NCBI GenBank assembly: GCA_964536215.1
Contig: CAZHWT010000004.1
Coordinates: 1 to 60,716 of the forward strand
Reading direction: 5' to 3'
From: CAZHWT01 sp964536215
GTDB taxonomy: Bacteria > Patescibacteriota > CAZHWT01
DNA: 60,716 bases
In this document: piece after piece, positions 35,551-44,465 of the stretch
How the letters are laid out: each line of letters begins with the position of its first letter
How positions within the stretch are numbered: the stretch's first letter is position 1
Program-made: the position numbers and the translations under genes
Notes under the pieces: model-generated
Seen by the model: the letters and a program-made list of their open reading frames with translations, nothing else
Database searches by the model: none
Told to the model about the DNA's origin: nothing

Positions 35551-35628
35551 CAGATAGATTCTACGGCCTTCCACTTATGTCATTCCCGCGAAAGCGGGAA
35601 TCTGATTCTCGATCAGGTCGAGAATGAC
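35551..35628. repeat. 63-base inverted-copy repeat, left copy
   Basis: 35551-35613 is, by eye, identical to the complement of 50307-50369, including the palindrome TTCCCGCGAAAGCGGGAA. It is followed by the common TCGAGAATGACAAAG element. Confidence 0.85.
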
Positions 35629-35715
35629 AAAGAAGATAGTTGCCAGCTGGGGATGAATGAAAAAGTGAGTGTGGGGCAGACAAAAAGACCTGGTAGATTT
35701 GAACGAGCAACCTTG

Positions 35716-36084
35716 TTACGTTGCAGATGCGTTAATTTTTTCCAACTGAATGGTCAAAATCTTCTTAATCAACTCGACAGGCAACGGCTCATCTAGCGAA
35801 AATTGAATAGTGCCTTTACCCGAAGTTTTATACCGATGAGTTTCAGGCAATAATTCTGCCATTTCTGACGTAAACGGATACAAGGATACATGCTTCTTCC
35901 AGGCCGCAAAATGTATCATTGCCTTGTCGTTGACTAAAAAGGTGGGTATAGCATAACTAATTACTTCTACTGCTCCCGGCGCTACGCTCTGCACAATGCT
36001 CCGCAGTTGTCGCAAATGAGCCTGCGCTTTAGCTGGATACAACGCTATATACTCATCTATGGTAATTGGCGCACTGCTTGTCAT
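35716..36084 (-). CDS. DUF1801 domain protein
   Basis: A 122-residue DUF1801 family protein. It shows TIDEYIALYPAKAQAHLRQLRSIV, the ISYAIPTFLV core and FAAWKKHVSLYP, and ends in the GKGTIQFSLDEPLP motif seen in the iron-chaperone-like branch. It follows the DUF1761 gene by 7 bases on the same strand, so the pair is an operon. GAGTGGGG serves as the Shine-Dalgarno. It is only distantly related to the 16849-17205 protein. Confidence 0.88.
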   Translation of the reverse strand: MTSSAPITIDEYIALYPAKAQAHLRQLRSIVQSVAPGAVEVISYAIPTFLVNDKAMIHFAAWKKHVSLYPFTSEMAELLPETHRYKTSGKGTIQFSLDEPLPVELIKKILTIQLEKINASAT

Positions 36085-36091
36085 GCCCCAC

Positions 36092-36505
36092 TCACCGCCA
36101 CACCGCTAATAACACAGAATTAACCAGCATTACCACCAAAAAGTAACTAGCATTCAACCACCAAAACTTCCACCCCAAGCGCTGATACAGCGTCACTCCA
36201 ATCGTCGTCGCCGCGGTCAAACCTAGCCATAACAACAACCCAATCTGCGCTCCCTGGCTGGCTGTCCCAGCCCCCAACGAATGGATCACCACTGCCAATG
36301 TCGCCGCCTGTAGCAAGCCAGAAACTACCACAAATCCCAAAATCTTTGTCGCCTCATTCTGCGGAATCTCCATAATGTCTTGCCCTGTCAGCTTGGCCCA
36401 CTGCTTGGCAAATCCCATCGGCGAATACCATAACGCGCCTACCGCGCAGTTGATAATCCAGGCCACCACAACCGCCATATAGTTCAATCCTTCAAATTGC
36501 AGCAT
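36092..36505 (-). CDS. DUF1761 membrane protein
   Basis: A 137-residue protein with four hydrophobic helices and the DUF1761 signature (NYMAVVVAWIINCAVGALWYSP then FAKQW at the start; LWLGLTAAT and WKFWWLNASY later). The function is unknown. I start at ATG 36505, where GAGGAGG lies 8 bases upstream; eleven upstream codons are readable. It is first in an operon with the DUF1801 gene. Confidence 0.87.
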   Translation of the reverse strand: MLQFEGLNYMAVVVAWIINCAVGALWYSPMGFAKQWAKLTGQDIMEIPQNEATKILGFVVVSGLLQAATLAVVIHSLGAGTASQGAQIGLLLWLGLTAATTIGVTLYQRLGWKFWWLNASYFLVVMLVNSVLLAVWR

Positions 36506-36618
36506 TATAAAATCCTCCTCGTAATAGTCATACCCCAACTGTAATCCAAGCTAATTAAAACTGCAATAGCTTGCCTGATTATTGAATCAGCACACCGCAA
36601 TACAACCCAAAAATAAGC

Positions 36619-36643
36619 GCCTTGCCCAAAAAATGAGCAAGGC
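36619..36643 (-). terminator. intrinsic terminator
   Basis: Stem GCCTTGC/GCAAGGC, followed on the minus strand by GCTTATTTTTGGG, just past the 36654-36923 gene. Confidence 0.75.
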
Positions 36644-36653
36644 ACCAGACCAG

Positions 36654-36923
36654 CTAGGCAAAATTCTTTCCCTTAACCAGCTTACACTCTGTGGATATTT
36701 CAACAACTCCTGCCCCGATCAAGCTCCACATTTTCTCAATGACCCGGGCATCATTCTCGCCTTTCATACCGGGAATCTCCTTCAACTTTGATCGAAGTAT
36801 ACCCGGATCAAGACCACTAGGATTCTCAGCTATTAAACGCCGAGTTACCTTATCGGCTTCTATCCAGCCCTCTTGCCGCTCTTGTTCTAAGAGTTGATAA
36901 TACCTCACCACGTCGCTAGGCAT
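36654..36923 (-). CDS. hypothetical protein
   Basis: An 89-residue soluble, mostly helical and charged protein that I do not recognise. It contains RYYQLLEQERQEGWIEAD and later MKGENDARVIEKMWSLIGAG. A winged-helix or helical-bundle fold is possible but not shown. A strong AAAGGAGAAGG Shine-Dalgarno and a good terminator make it a likely real single gene. Confidence 0.65.
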   Translation of the reverse strand: MPSDVVRYYQLLEQERQEGWIEADKVTRRLIAENPSGLDPGILRSKLKEIPGMKGENDARVIEKMWSLIGAGVVEISTECKLVKGKNFA

Positions 36924-37042
36924 TGTCCTTCTCCTTTCAAGCGATCCAAGCGCCGCCTCTCCATCAGATGGCTCGCATCCAGGTTATATCACGTCACCAT
37001 ACCTCACTTCAAACAAAGAGAATAGTATTCTCATTTTGTATT

Positions 37043-37085
37043 ACGATAATAATATATTGTAAAACGATAAATAATGTGATATAAC
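37043..37085 (+). promoter_or_regulatory. promoter and direct-repeat operator of DUF2975 operon
   Basis: TTGTAA (37057-37062), 17-base spacer, TATAAC (37080-37085). Two direct repeats, ACGATAATAAT (37043-37053) and ACGATAAATAAT (37064-37075), start 21 bases apart and flank the -35 box. That spacing puts them on the same face of the helix, as two sites for the XRE regulator of the operon could be. Confidence 0.6.
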
Positions 37086-37125
37086 GGCACTATCTAACTA
37101 TGTCTACTATAAAAAGGAGCTTTCT

Positions 37126-37593
37126 ATGCCAAAAGGTTCAACCTTATTTCTAAAAACAATCATCATTTTGTTGGGGCTTATTGTTCTGGCTTTGTGTATG
37201 GTTGTCTTACCCGATGGTATCCGCCACACCAGTAACTGGTACGGCTACCGTCCTCTGCTGGTAGGCATGTATATACCTGCCATTCCGTTCTTTATCGCTC
37301 TCTTTCAAGGGTTTAAACTCTTAGATAACATCGACAACAACCAAATTTTCACCAAGTCCTCAAACAACGCCCTCACTATCATCAAATACTGCGGCCTCAT
37401 AATTGGACTGCTCTACGGCCTGGCTTTGCCTTACATCTACTATCTAGCCCAAATGGATGACGCGCCTGGGGTTATGCTGATTGGCCTGGTCTTTGCCTTT
37501 GCCCCTCTCGGCATTGCCCTGGTAGCCGCTATCGTCCAAAAGCAACTCCAAAATACTATTACTTTAAAGTCGGAGAATGACTTAACGGTCTAA
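37126..37593 (+). CDS. DUF2975 membrane protein
   Basis: A 155-residue protein with four hydrophobic helices and the DUF2975 pattern (FKLLDNIDNNQIFTKSSNNAL between helices 2 and 3). Members are usually encoded next to a YozG-like XRE regulator, exactly as here, but their function is unknown. AAAAGGAG precedes the ATG well. It is first in an operon of three genes. Confidence 0.9.
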   Translation: MPKGSTLFLKTIIILLGLIVLALCMVVLPDGIRHTSNWYGYRPLLVGMYIPAIPFFIALFQGFKLLDNIDNNQIFTKSSNNALTIIKYCGLIIGLLYGLALPYIYYLAQMDDAPGVMLIGLVFAFAPLGIALVAAIVQKQLQNTITLKSENDLTV

Positions 37594-37599
37594 GTTGCC

Positions 37600-38091
37600 A
37601 TGAAATTCACATCTATATTCCTCGCCAAAGCATTTGTCTATTTCGCTGGTTTGGCTGTACTGACTATTCTAGTTATCATGCTGCCCGAATTGGCCAGAGA
37701 GGAAAAAGCCTCCAACCCTTCCGTATCTTCGGCCTTGCCATACATTATGGGTGCCTGGGTGCTGGCTATTCCCGTGTTTGTGGCCCTGCACCAAACCCTT
37801 AAACTGATCAACTATGTAGCCCGCAACAAAGCAGTATCAGGTGAGTCAGTCAAAGCATTACAACGTATCAAAATTTGCGCCATCATCTTCGGTGTTCTGT
37901 TCATCGTAGCGACAGTGACTGCTCTGACCGCCGCCAAAATAGCCAGCCCCACCGAAGACACTGCCCCTTTTGGCATCATCACCGCCGTCTTTGTCTTTAC
38001 CTCATCCATCATTGCCACTTCCGTCGCCGTCCTGCAGCGGGTTGTACAAAGAGCAATCGCCATCAAAGCAGAAAACGATTTAACAGTCTAA
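37600..38091 (+). CDS. DUF2975 membrane protein, second copy
   Basis: A 163-residue paralogue of the preceding gene with the same four-helix plan and the shared C-terminal KAENDLTV (KSENDLTV in the first). The loop here is LKLINYVARNKAVSGESVKAL. It starts 7 bases after the first gene's stop. The tandem pair may form a heteromer. Confidence 0.9.
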   Translation: MKFTSIFLAKAFVYFAGLAVLTILVIMLPELAREEKASNPSVSSALPYIMGAWVLAIPVFVALHQTLKLINYVARNKAVSGESVKALQRIKICAIIFGVLFIVATVTALTAAKIASPTEDTAPFGIITAVFVFTSSIIATSVAVLQRVVQRAIAIKAENDLTV

Positions 38092-38100
38092 AGGAGAATC

Positions 38101-38304
38101 ATGATTATTATCAACATCGACGTCATGCTAGCCAAACGCAAAATGAGCGTTACCGAACTAGCTGAAAAAGTTGGCATCACCATGGCCAACCTATCTATTC
38201 TCAAAAACGGCAAAGCCAAGGCTATCCGCCTGTCCACTCTGGCAGCCATTTGCCAGGCACTGGATTGCCAGCCGGGTGATATTCTAGAATACAAACAGTC
38301 GTAA
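38101..38304 (+). CDS. YozG-like XRE regulator
   Basis: A 67-residue Cro/C1-type helix-turn-helix protein: KMSVTELAEKVGITMANLSILKNGKAKAIRLSTL-type HTH covers most of it, ending in DCQPGDILEY. This small XRE type is paired with DUF2975 genes in many Firmicutes and other bacteria and probably regulates its own operon. AAAGGAG precedes the ATG. Confidence 0.93.
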   Translation: MIIINIDVMLAKRKMSVTELAEKVGITMANLSILKNGKAKAIRLSTLAAICQALDCQPGDILEYKQS

Positions 38305-38321
38305 TCACCTGTTTTTAATCT

Positions 38322-38987
38322 ATGTATAAAAAAATCGACACGCAGATGCTATCGGCAGCGGCAACGATCTGCCTGTTGATCGCCATTGTCTATATTACTC
38401 AGGTTTACATTCCGCTCAACCAGCTACACCAGTTTATCGACCGGTTTGGACCACTCGGCACGCTTACCTACATTATTTCGGTTATTCTGGCCAACATTGC
38501 TGCCCCCATCAGCGCTTCACCGCTACTCCTTCTCGGCTACTCACTGTATGGCAAAAACGCTATTTGGCTGTTCGCCCTGGGCAACATTATCGCCATGGCC
38601 ATCAACTTTTATATCGCCCACCTATTTGGTCTAAAACTAATCTCCAGACTAATCGGACAGGCGAACATGACCAAGCTGGAAGAACTATCCCGCGATTACG
38701 GTCTCATCGCTTTATTCCTGGTCAGAGTCTTTCTGTCGGGGATTAGCGACATGGCCTCCTACGCCTTCGGCCTTAGTCCAATCAAGTTCCGGCCCTACAT
38801 TATTGTCTCAATCATTGGTGCTCTACCGCCCTATCTATTGCTCTATTTCTTCTCCACTGAAAACCAATCGTCATTACAATTTCTCCTCATGCAACTGGCC
38901 ATAGCCGGTGTTCTCTCAGCCGCATTCTTAAGCGCCCGTTATCTCAAGCTCCATCTTCTTCGCCTTCTCCTCAAAGGTCAGTGGTAA
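38322..38987 (+). CDS. VTT-domain (TVP38/DedA-like) membrane protein
   Basis: A 221-residue protein with about six hydrophobic segments and the VTT-domain features: ISASPLLLLGYSLYG near residue 65, a helix with NIIAMAINFYIAHLFG, and FLVRVFLSGISDMASYAFGL. DedA/TVP38 proteins are thought to be lipid scramblases or transporters. It starts 17 bases after the XRE gene, so it may share the operon's transcript. There is no clear Shine-Dalgarno of its own. Confidence 0.88.
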   Translation: MYKKIDTQMLSAAATICLLIAIVYITQVYIPLNQLHQFIDRFGPLGTLTYIISVILANIAAPISASPLLLLGYSLYGKNAIWLFALGNIIAMAINFYIAHLFGLKLISRLIGQANMTKLEELSRDYGLIALFLVRVFLSGISDMASYAFGLSPIKFRPYIIVSIIGALPPYLLLYFFSTENQSSLQFLLMQLAIAGVLSAAFLSARYLKLHLLRLLLKGQW

Positions 38988-39082
38988 AAACTGCCGGTAT
39001 CCAACCTCACCGCTCCCTATTCTAAAACCCGGCACTTCTCAAATAGCCAAACTCTGCGCTTCTCAATTACAAGTTCTATATA

Positions 39083-39101
39083 AATTTAACACTGTTAAAT
39101 T
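39083..39101. promoter_or_regulatory. third TetR-type operator palindrome
   Basis: AATTTAACACTGTTAAATT is identical to the tetR operator at 22645-22663. It lies between the VTT gene and the 39270 surface-protein gene. A matching TATAAT at the same distance is not present here. Confidence 0.6.
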
Positions 39102-39269
39102 ATTTATCAGATCAAAAGGCCACGGCCAAACAGACCCAAAATCACCCCTATACAAAACCCCGGCAACCAGTATATGCTTTATCAGGCAGGCGTAACTATA
39201 CTCAGATAGATACCATTACTCCGGCTCTATATTTAATTTCTGTGAAAGGCGGAAATTCAAACCAGCTAT

Positions 39270-41132
39270 ATGCCTACATTTTCACCCAAACGAATAGCCA
39301 GTTATTCACTCGTACTCATCGCCAGCGCCGCCATGGTCTTGGCCGCTGTTCCACCAGCCGCACCGGTTTCTGCTGACAGCTATACCTGGACCAACATTAC
39401 CGAGGACACCGATCTTAACGAACCATTGTTTGAAACCAATGTTAATCAGGTAGTCACGCTTGGTGGAGAGTTGTATGCCGCTATAGAGAATAGCGATGCC
39501 ACGCTGTGGAAACACAGTGGGTCTATCTGGTTTGACGTCACCCCTTCCGTCATGGACGGCGCCGGCCCGATTAAATATTTTGCCCGCTACGGAAACAAAT
39601 TATACGCGGTTACCCAGAACAACGCCGCTTCTGATAAAATCAGCCTATATAAGTACGAAGATGGCAGTTGGTCAGCCGATACCAATTTTGACGGCGACTA
39701 TTTTGACGTCCGCGGCATGGGCGCCTATGATGACATGTTATGCGTTGCCCTAAGGGCCAAATCAACCTTCCACCCTACCATGGAATGCCTAAATTCTGGC
39801 AGCTGGGCCGCCGAAGACATGACTACCAATGGTTTGGAGTCATTCAACTATGATAATACTGATGTCGTTCTCTACCATGGCGAAGGAGGTAACACCATAG
39901 CCGTCAACGGAGCCGACGGAGACAACAACGACAAAATCTGGGTCTATGGCAATTACGGCGAACAACACTGGCAAATCCTCGATATAAGTCCCGACTTTAC
40001 CGGAGCAGGCATTCAAATTAACGGCCTGGTTGCTGATTCTACCGAAGGCATATATGTCTCTACCTACAACACCAACGACTCCACCAGCAAAATCTACTAT
40101 ATCGATGGGTTCGGCGGCACCAGTCAGAAAGGCAACGCTCCATTCGGCGAGACCAAGCGTGTCATCCAACTCTTTAGCAGCTACGACGGTTCGCTCTTTG
40201 CTATCAGCACCAACTACAGCCAAACTATTAGCGTCTATAAACTGCTTGACGACAGTTGGGTCAATATCTCTCAGGACAGTATCATCGGTCAACTTAGTCC
40301 AGCTCAAACTCGCGCCTACAACCTAACCGAAGCCGAAGATGCTCTGGTCCTGGCCACTTCAGCCGATGACGACGGCGCCTATGCCGGCAATATTTGGACC
40401 TACAAAGCCAGCGCTGGTGGAGGTGGGGGAGACGAGGGTGGAGGTGACGAAGACGGCGGCGATGGCGGCGAGAACTCAGACACCGACAATATTAGCAGCG
40501 AGATCGAAGCCGGCGCACCCAATAGCGGCGATGCCAATGGCGACGAAATTCCAGATAATCAGCAAAGCAATGTAGCCAGCCTGCTCTTTAGCGGCACCGG
40601 CAAATATATTAGCGTCGCCTCGACCGGCCCCAATTGCCAAAACCTCAGCAACGTCTCAGCCGCAGCCGCCGATAGCCTCAACACTGCCGATTCTGCCTAT
40701 TCTTACCCTCAGGGTCTGGTCAACTTTACCACCACCTGCAACACCAACGGGCAATCGGCCACTATCACACTCTACTTCTACACCGAAACCACACCAGATA
40801 GCTTTATCCTGCGTAAATTCAACCCCAACACTCACATCTACACCACCATTACCGATGCTACGCTTACCCAGGCAACTATCGGCGGTCAAAAAGCTATCAA
40901 GGCCAGCTACACTGTCACCGACGGCGGCACTGGCGACACTGACGGCATCGTCAACGGAGTCATTGTTGATCCAGCCGGTTTAGCCTTAGCCGCCACCACT
41001 CCAACTGCAACACCAACCCCAACGCCAGCAGGCAGCCTACCCGCCACAGGTGCCACCGCTGCCACTGGCGCCATTATCAGCCTAGCCCTAATCGCCGGAG
41101 GCGTCTTACTCAAAACCTACCGCCAAGCCTAA
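39270..41132 (+). CDS. LPATG-anchored surface protein, propeller-like ectodomain
   Basis: A 620-residue exported surface protein. It has a signal peptide at about 1-35, then about 340 residues of repeated beta blades (GELYAAI, NKLYAVT, DGSLFAIS patterns) suggesting a propeller, a Gly/Asp linker, and a choice-of-anchor U-like domain at about 410-570. That domain starts with a Ca-binding DANGDEIPDNQQ and ends SYTVTDGG then VIVDPAG. A Thr/Pro stalk, LPATGA, a hydrophobic helix and a short KTYRQA tail complete it. It is a classical sortase substrate layout; no sortase gene is in the window. The binding partner is unknown. Confidence 0.85.
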   Translation: MPTFSPKRIASYSLVLIASAAMVLAAVPPAAPVSADSYTWTNITEDTDLNEPLFETNVNQVVTLGGELYAAIENSDATLWKHSGSIWFDVTPSVMDGAGPIKYFARYGNKLYAVTQNNAASDKISLYKYEDGSWSADTNFDGDYFDVRGMGAYDDMLCVALRAKSTFHPTMECLNSGSWAAEDMTTNGLESFNYDNTDVVLYHGEGGNTIAVNGADGDNNDKIWVYGNYGEQHWQILDISPDFTGAGIQINGLVADSTEGIYVSTYNTNDSTSKIYYIDGFGGTSQKGNAPFGETKRVIQLFSSYDGSLFAISTNYSQTISVYKLLDDSWVNISQDSIIGQLSPAQTRAYNLTEAEDALVLATSADDDGAYAGNIWTYKASAGGGGGDEGGGDEDGGDGGENSDTDNISSEIEAGAPNSGDANGDEIPDNQQSNVASLLFSGTGKYISVASTGPNCQNLSNVSAAAADSLNTADSAYSYPQGLVNFTTTCNTNGQSATITLYFYTETTPDSFILRKFNPNTHIYTTITDATLTQATIGGQKAIKASYTVTDGGTGDTDGIVNGVIVDPAGLALAATTPTATPTPTPAGSLPATGATAATGAIISLALIAGGVLLKTYRQA

Positions 41133-41155
41133 ACAATCACGCTCTCGCAACCCAA

Positions 41156-41189
41156 ATCGGCAGGTATCCACATTCGGATACCTGCCGAT
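41156..41189 (+). terminator. hairpin between surface protein and GH3 gene
   Basis: Fourteen-base stem ATCGGCAGGTATCC with a 6-base loop. The -10 box of the next gene begins 3 bases after the stem. Confidence 0.75.
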
Positions 41190-41191
41190 TG

Positions 41192-41197
41192 TATAAT
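41192..41197 (+). promoter_or_regulatory. -10 box TATAAT, leaderless start
   Basis: Seven bases before the ATG at 41205. The -35 region is inside the terminator stem. Confidence 0.55.
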
Positions 41198-41204
41198 GAG
41201 AGTA

Positions 41205-42422
41205 ATGATTAAAAATCACCGACACTCTGCCAACTTCATTATCAAACTGCTCGGCTCCATCATTAGTGTAAGCCTGCTAGTATGCGCTGTAATCCTGACC
41301 CTCAACCTTCAATCAAATGCGCCTTCTTCACCCCAAAGCAAATCGCCCACGCCAACCAGTCCAACCATCAGCACTACACCAACCTCAACTCCAACTCCAA
41401 CTCCATCCCCACCCGACCTCATTGGCTGTATCAATCAATTACCTGACCAAGTCAAAATTGGTCAAAAACTTATGTTCGCTGGCTATGCCTCCACACTAAA
41501 TGCTCAACAATCGGCCGTCACCCAAGCCAACTTGGCCGGTCTCATTCTAATGGACCAAACCTCAGCCTCGGCAATTGCCAATCTAACTCGCCGCTTCACT
41601 ATTCCACCCATTATTGCCGTCGACCAAGAAGGCGGTAAAGTCCAACGCTTTACCAGTCAAGGCAAAATCCCCGGCGCCCAAGATATGGCTGCCACCCATA
41701 CCACCCACCAAGCCTACCAACTCTATCTCAATGACGCCCAGTATCTCAAAAGTGTTGGCATTACCACCAACTTTGCCCCGGTCGTGGACGTCATTAGCCG
41801 TCAACCAAATCCATTACCTGGCCGCCTCTTCAGCAACGATCCCCAAGTCGTTACCGAGTACGCCAAACGCTTTATCCAAGCCGATCAAAAGGCCGGCCTT
41901 ACTCCAGTCATCAAACACTTCCCCGGACTGGGCAGCGCCACCGGCAACACCGATAACGGCCCTGCCACTACCGATCCGCTAGCCAATCTACAAAAACGAG
42001 ACCTATTGCCCTATCAGCAATTAGCCGACCTCAAACCAGACGTCATGGTCGCCAACGCAGTTATACCCAACCTCAGTCAAAATCAGCCAGCCATTTGGTC
42101 CAGCGACACCGTCGAGCTACTCAGAAGTCTTGGCTATACCGACTCAGTTATCTATACTGACTCTCTCACTGCCAAGGCCATCCCCGGCTATTTGTCCGAC
42201 GCCGCCATCAAAGCTTGGCAAGCCGATATTGATATTGCCCTAGTCGTCCAAACTCGCCAACAAACACCCCAGATTGCCAGCCTCATCCACACCATTATCG
42301 CCAAAGCTGAGCAAGCCCTAGACTCCGGCCAACTCAACCGCGATCAAATTAACCAATCTTTGTTACGCATTTTTAACCGCAAACACCTTAACCCCTGCAA
42401 TCTCAAAACCCAACAATCTTAA
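41205..42422 (+). CDS. GH3 beta-N-acetylhexosaminidase-like, membrane anchored
   Basis: A 405-residue NagZ-type glycosidase. An N-terminal transmembrane anchor (residues about 12-33) and a Ser/Thr/Pro linker place the catalytic TIM barrel outside the cell. Motifs are AVDQEGGKVQRF, NFAPVVDV, KHFPGLGSATGNTDNGPA and the nucleophile in YTDSL. The His of the canonical Asp-His dyad loop is not evident, as in the KHFPGLG subgroup. It may trim GlcNAc from peptidoglycan or host glycans. It lies between two LPATG surface proteins. I start at ATG 41205; the ATG three codons before overlaps the -10. Confidence 0.9.
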   Translation: MIKNHRHSANFIIKLLGSIISVSLLVCAVILTLNLQSNAPSSPQSKSPTPTSPTISTTPTSTPTPTPSPPDLIGCINQLPDQVKIGQKLMFAGYASTLNAQQSAVTQANLAGLILMDQTSASAIANLTRRFTIPPIIAVDQEGGKVQRFTSQGKIPGAQDMAATHTTHQAYQLYLNDAQYLKSVGITTNFAPVVDVISRQPNPLPGRLFSNDPQVVTEYAKRFIQADQKAGLTPVIKHFPGLGSATGNTDNGPATTDPLANLQKRDLLPYQQLADLKPDVMVANAVIPNLSQNQPAIWSSDTVELLRSLGYTDSVIYTDSLTAKAIPGYLSDAAIKAWQADIDIALVVQTRQQTPQIASLIHTIIAKAEQALDSGQLNRDQINQSLLRIFNRKHLNPCNLKTQQS

Positions 42423-42458
42423 CGCAACCTTCTTAAAAACACACGGTTTTAAGCACAA

Positions 42459-42484
42459 AAATAGGCCGACGCTGCGGCCTATTT
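42459..42484. terminator. bidirectional terminator
   Basis: Stem AAATAGGCCG/CGGCCTATTT with a 6-base loop and a T run on the plus strand (ATTTTTATA), between the convergent GH3 and lectin-domain genes. Confidence 0.85.
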
Positions 42485-42509
42485 TTATATTCATTCAATC
42501 AGATTCGTC

Positions 42510-44462
42510 CTAACGCACCACTCGACCTTTGTTGCGGCGATTATAGTAGACCAGCCCTCCACCCAGAACCAGCAGCACAATACCAACCGTAGTCATCATG
42601 GCCATCTGCGCCCCAGTAGCCGGCAGTGCTAAATCTGAATCAGACGCAGGCGAACTGGAAGACCCTGGCGTTGGCGTCGGTGTACTCGTCGGATCAGTAG
42701 CCCCTACTACCGCCAAGCCAACCGGATCATCAATCACCCCTGTAGCCGGATTAAGGTCAAGTGGTCCATTATCGACAATAGTGTAGCTGGCTCGGACCAC
42801 TGATTGACCACCAATCTCCTGACGGGTAATAGTGGCATCGCTAATGGTCGTATAAGCCTGTGTGGTAGGATTGTATTTTCGCAGCACCAAATCCTGGTCG
42901 TTTTCGTCGTAGTAATACAATTGCACCGTCGTCGATCCATCACTGCAATTAGCCGAAAAATGCAGCAAACCAGCAAAGTAATTATACTCCCCGTCCTGTT
43001 TTGCCTTTGCCATTTCCGCTTCCGAAGACGCCTCGGTAATAGCGCACGTATCACTCAAAACCGCCGACATATAGGCGTCAGTCACCGGGTTAACAAAGCT
43101 AACCACATGAGGCTGTTGACTGTCCAACGTTCCATCATTATTAGCGTCACCATCATTGGGTGCATTATTTTCTACCGTTGCCGCAATACCATCTGCGTCA
43201 GAAGTGGTAAAGTTCCAGCTCGTCTTGTCGGCAATAGCATAATCGCTCATACCTCCTTCGTCACTAAAGTAGAAAACATCATCAAAGGTAACATAATAGT
43301 TAGTAGATGGCTCCAAATCCATAGCCGGATCTATAGTAATGGTATCGCTGTCATAACCAGAGAAAGTCCCATATTCGTCATCATAGTTCTCAATCCCCAC
43401 ATATTCCGAATCATCGGCCGATCGGTAAATGTGTAAAACACCTTCCGATGCCGTCACGTTTCGGTTAAACGTAATCACTAGATTACTATCAACGGCCACG
43501 TCGGTCGCATTATCGGCTGGACTAAGACTAACAATCTCCGCTTCAGGCTGGGCATTAGCCGTAATCTGGAAAGAAGTCGCTGATACTGTCGGCAAATGCT
43601 CTTCATCGCTACCAAACTCAACTACATAATACTGGCGCTGAATAGTACAGGGGACATCATCCCATTTACCGCCCTGACCACCAGAGAACCAGATTTGAAC
43701 ACAATCCAGGCTTTCAACACCACTCGGCTCATACTGAGCCCAGTTAGTAAAGGTGCCTTCTCCCACTGGATTACCACCATCAGCCTCATCCCAAAACTCC
43801 GTTCCAGCTTCCGGGCCCGTCATCCATTTCCAGTGCCCTTCACTATCTAATTCGTTAGCCCCAATCCATCCATCCTGATCTAGTCGCGAAGCAACAAAAT
43901 CATGCTCGTCTTGAGAGGTAATGGTCGCCAAATACCCGTTAACGCCACCATACGTCATACCTTCGGCTGCCGCCTCCGCCGCTGCCCAGGTTATCCCCGA
44001 CTCAGCCGCCTCCACCACCTGGTAAACGTGTCCATTGTCCGGATTATAGACATCGCCATCACCACCACCTAAACGCGCTTCAATTGTTACTGTCCCAGTT
44101 TCAGTCGGGTAAAACCGCAACGTCGCCAAAGCCGCGTTAAGTTTTGACCTAGTGCCAGACATTTGAATATTCTGACCAAAACTGTCGCCATCAAACGTCA
44201 CTCCAGTGGTGGAGGTAAAGTTAAGCGAACCGCTGGGGGCATACAAATTGACGTGCAGGTTCTCATCACCCTCGCCATTAATCGTCAGGTCAGTCACCGG
44301 TATATGCTCCAACACATAGCCCGTTTTATTAGCTACAGTCGAAAAGGCTTCACCAGCCGCTACCGTTGACCGAATTGGCAGATTGATGCTCAATGCCCCA
44401 ATCGCTATTGACAGCATCGCGCTAATAGCGAATCCCAACTTAACCGTTTTTGTTTTATTCAT
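42510..44462 (-). CDS. LPATG-anchored surface protein with C-type lectin domain
   Basis: A 650-residue exported protein. The signal peptide is about 1-36. A short beta region follows, then a C-type lectin-like domain (about 145-285) with WIGANELDSEGHWKWMTG, WAQYEP and the WDDVPC ending. Next is an SbsA-type Ig-like domain with PADNATDVAVDSNLVITFNR, then a choice-of-anchor U-like domain opening DANNDGTLDSQQ, a Ser/Thr/Pro stalk, LPATGA, a membrane helix and a basic tail. It probably binds glycans on another cell. The ATG at 44462 or TTG one codon before is the start; AGGAG lies 9-12 bases upstream. Confidence 0.88.
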   Translation of the reverse strand: MNKTKTVKLGFAISAMLSIAIGALSINLPIRSTVAAGEAFSTVANKTGYVLEHIPVTDLTINGEGDENLHVNLYAPSGSLNFTSTTGVTFDGDSFGQNIQMSGTRSKLNAALATLRFYPTETGTVTIEARLGGGDGDVYNPDNGHVYQVVEAAESGITWAAAEAAAEGMTYGGVNGYLATITSQDEHDFVASRLDQDGWIGANELDSEGHWKWMTGPEAGTEFWDEADGGNPVGEGTFTNWAQYEPSGVESLDCVQIWFSGGQGGKWDDVPCTIQRQYYVVEFGSDEEHLPTVSATSFQITANAQPEAEIVSLSPADNATDVAVDSNLVITFNRNVTASEGVLHIYRSADDSEYVGIENYDDEYGTFSGYDSDTITIDPAMDLEPSTNYYVTFDDVFYFSDEGGMSDYAIADKTSWNFTTSDADGIAATVENNAPNDGDANNDGTLDSQQPHVVSFVNPVTDAYMSAVLSDTCAITEASSEAEMAKAKQDGEYNYFAGLLHFSANCSDGSTTVQLYYYDENDQDLVLRKYNPTTQAYTTISDATITRQEIGGQSVVRASYTIVDNGPLDLNPATGVIDDPVGLAVVGATDPTSTPTPTPGSSSSPASDSDLALPATGAQMAMMTTVGIVLLVLGGGLVYYNRRNKGRVVR

Positions 44463-44465
44463 CAA

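Noticed and set aside
42804..43436. 210-codon plus-strand frame opposite the lectin surface protein
   Set aside because: Antisense shadow; the minus-strand protein has clear domains across the whole stretch.
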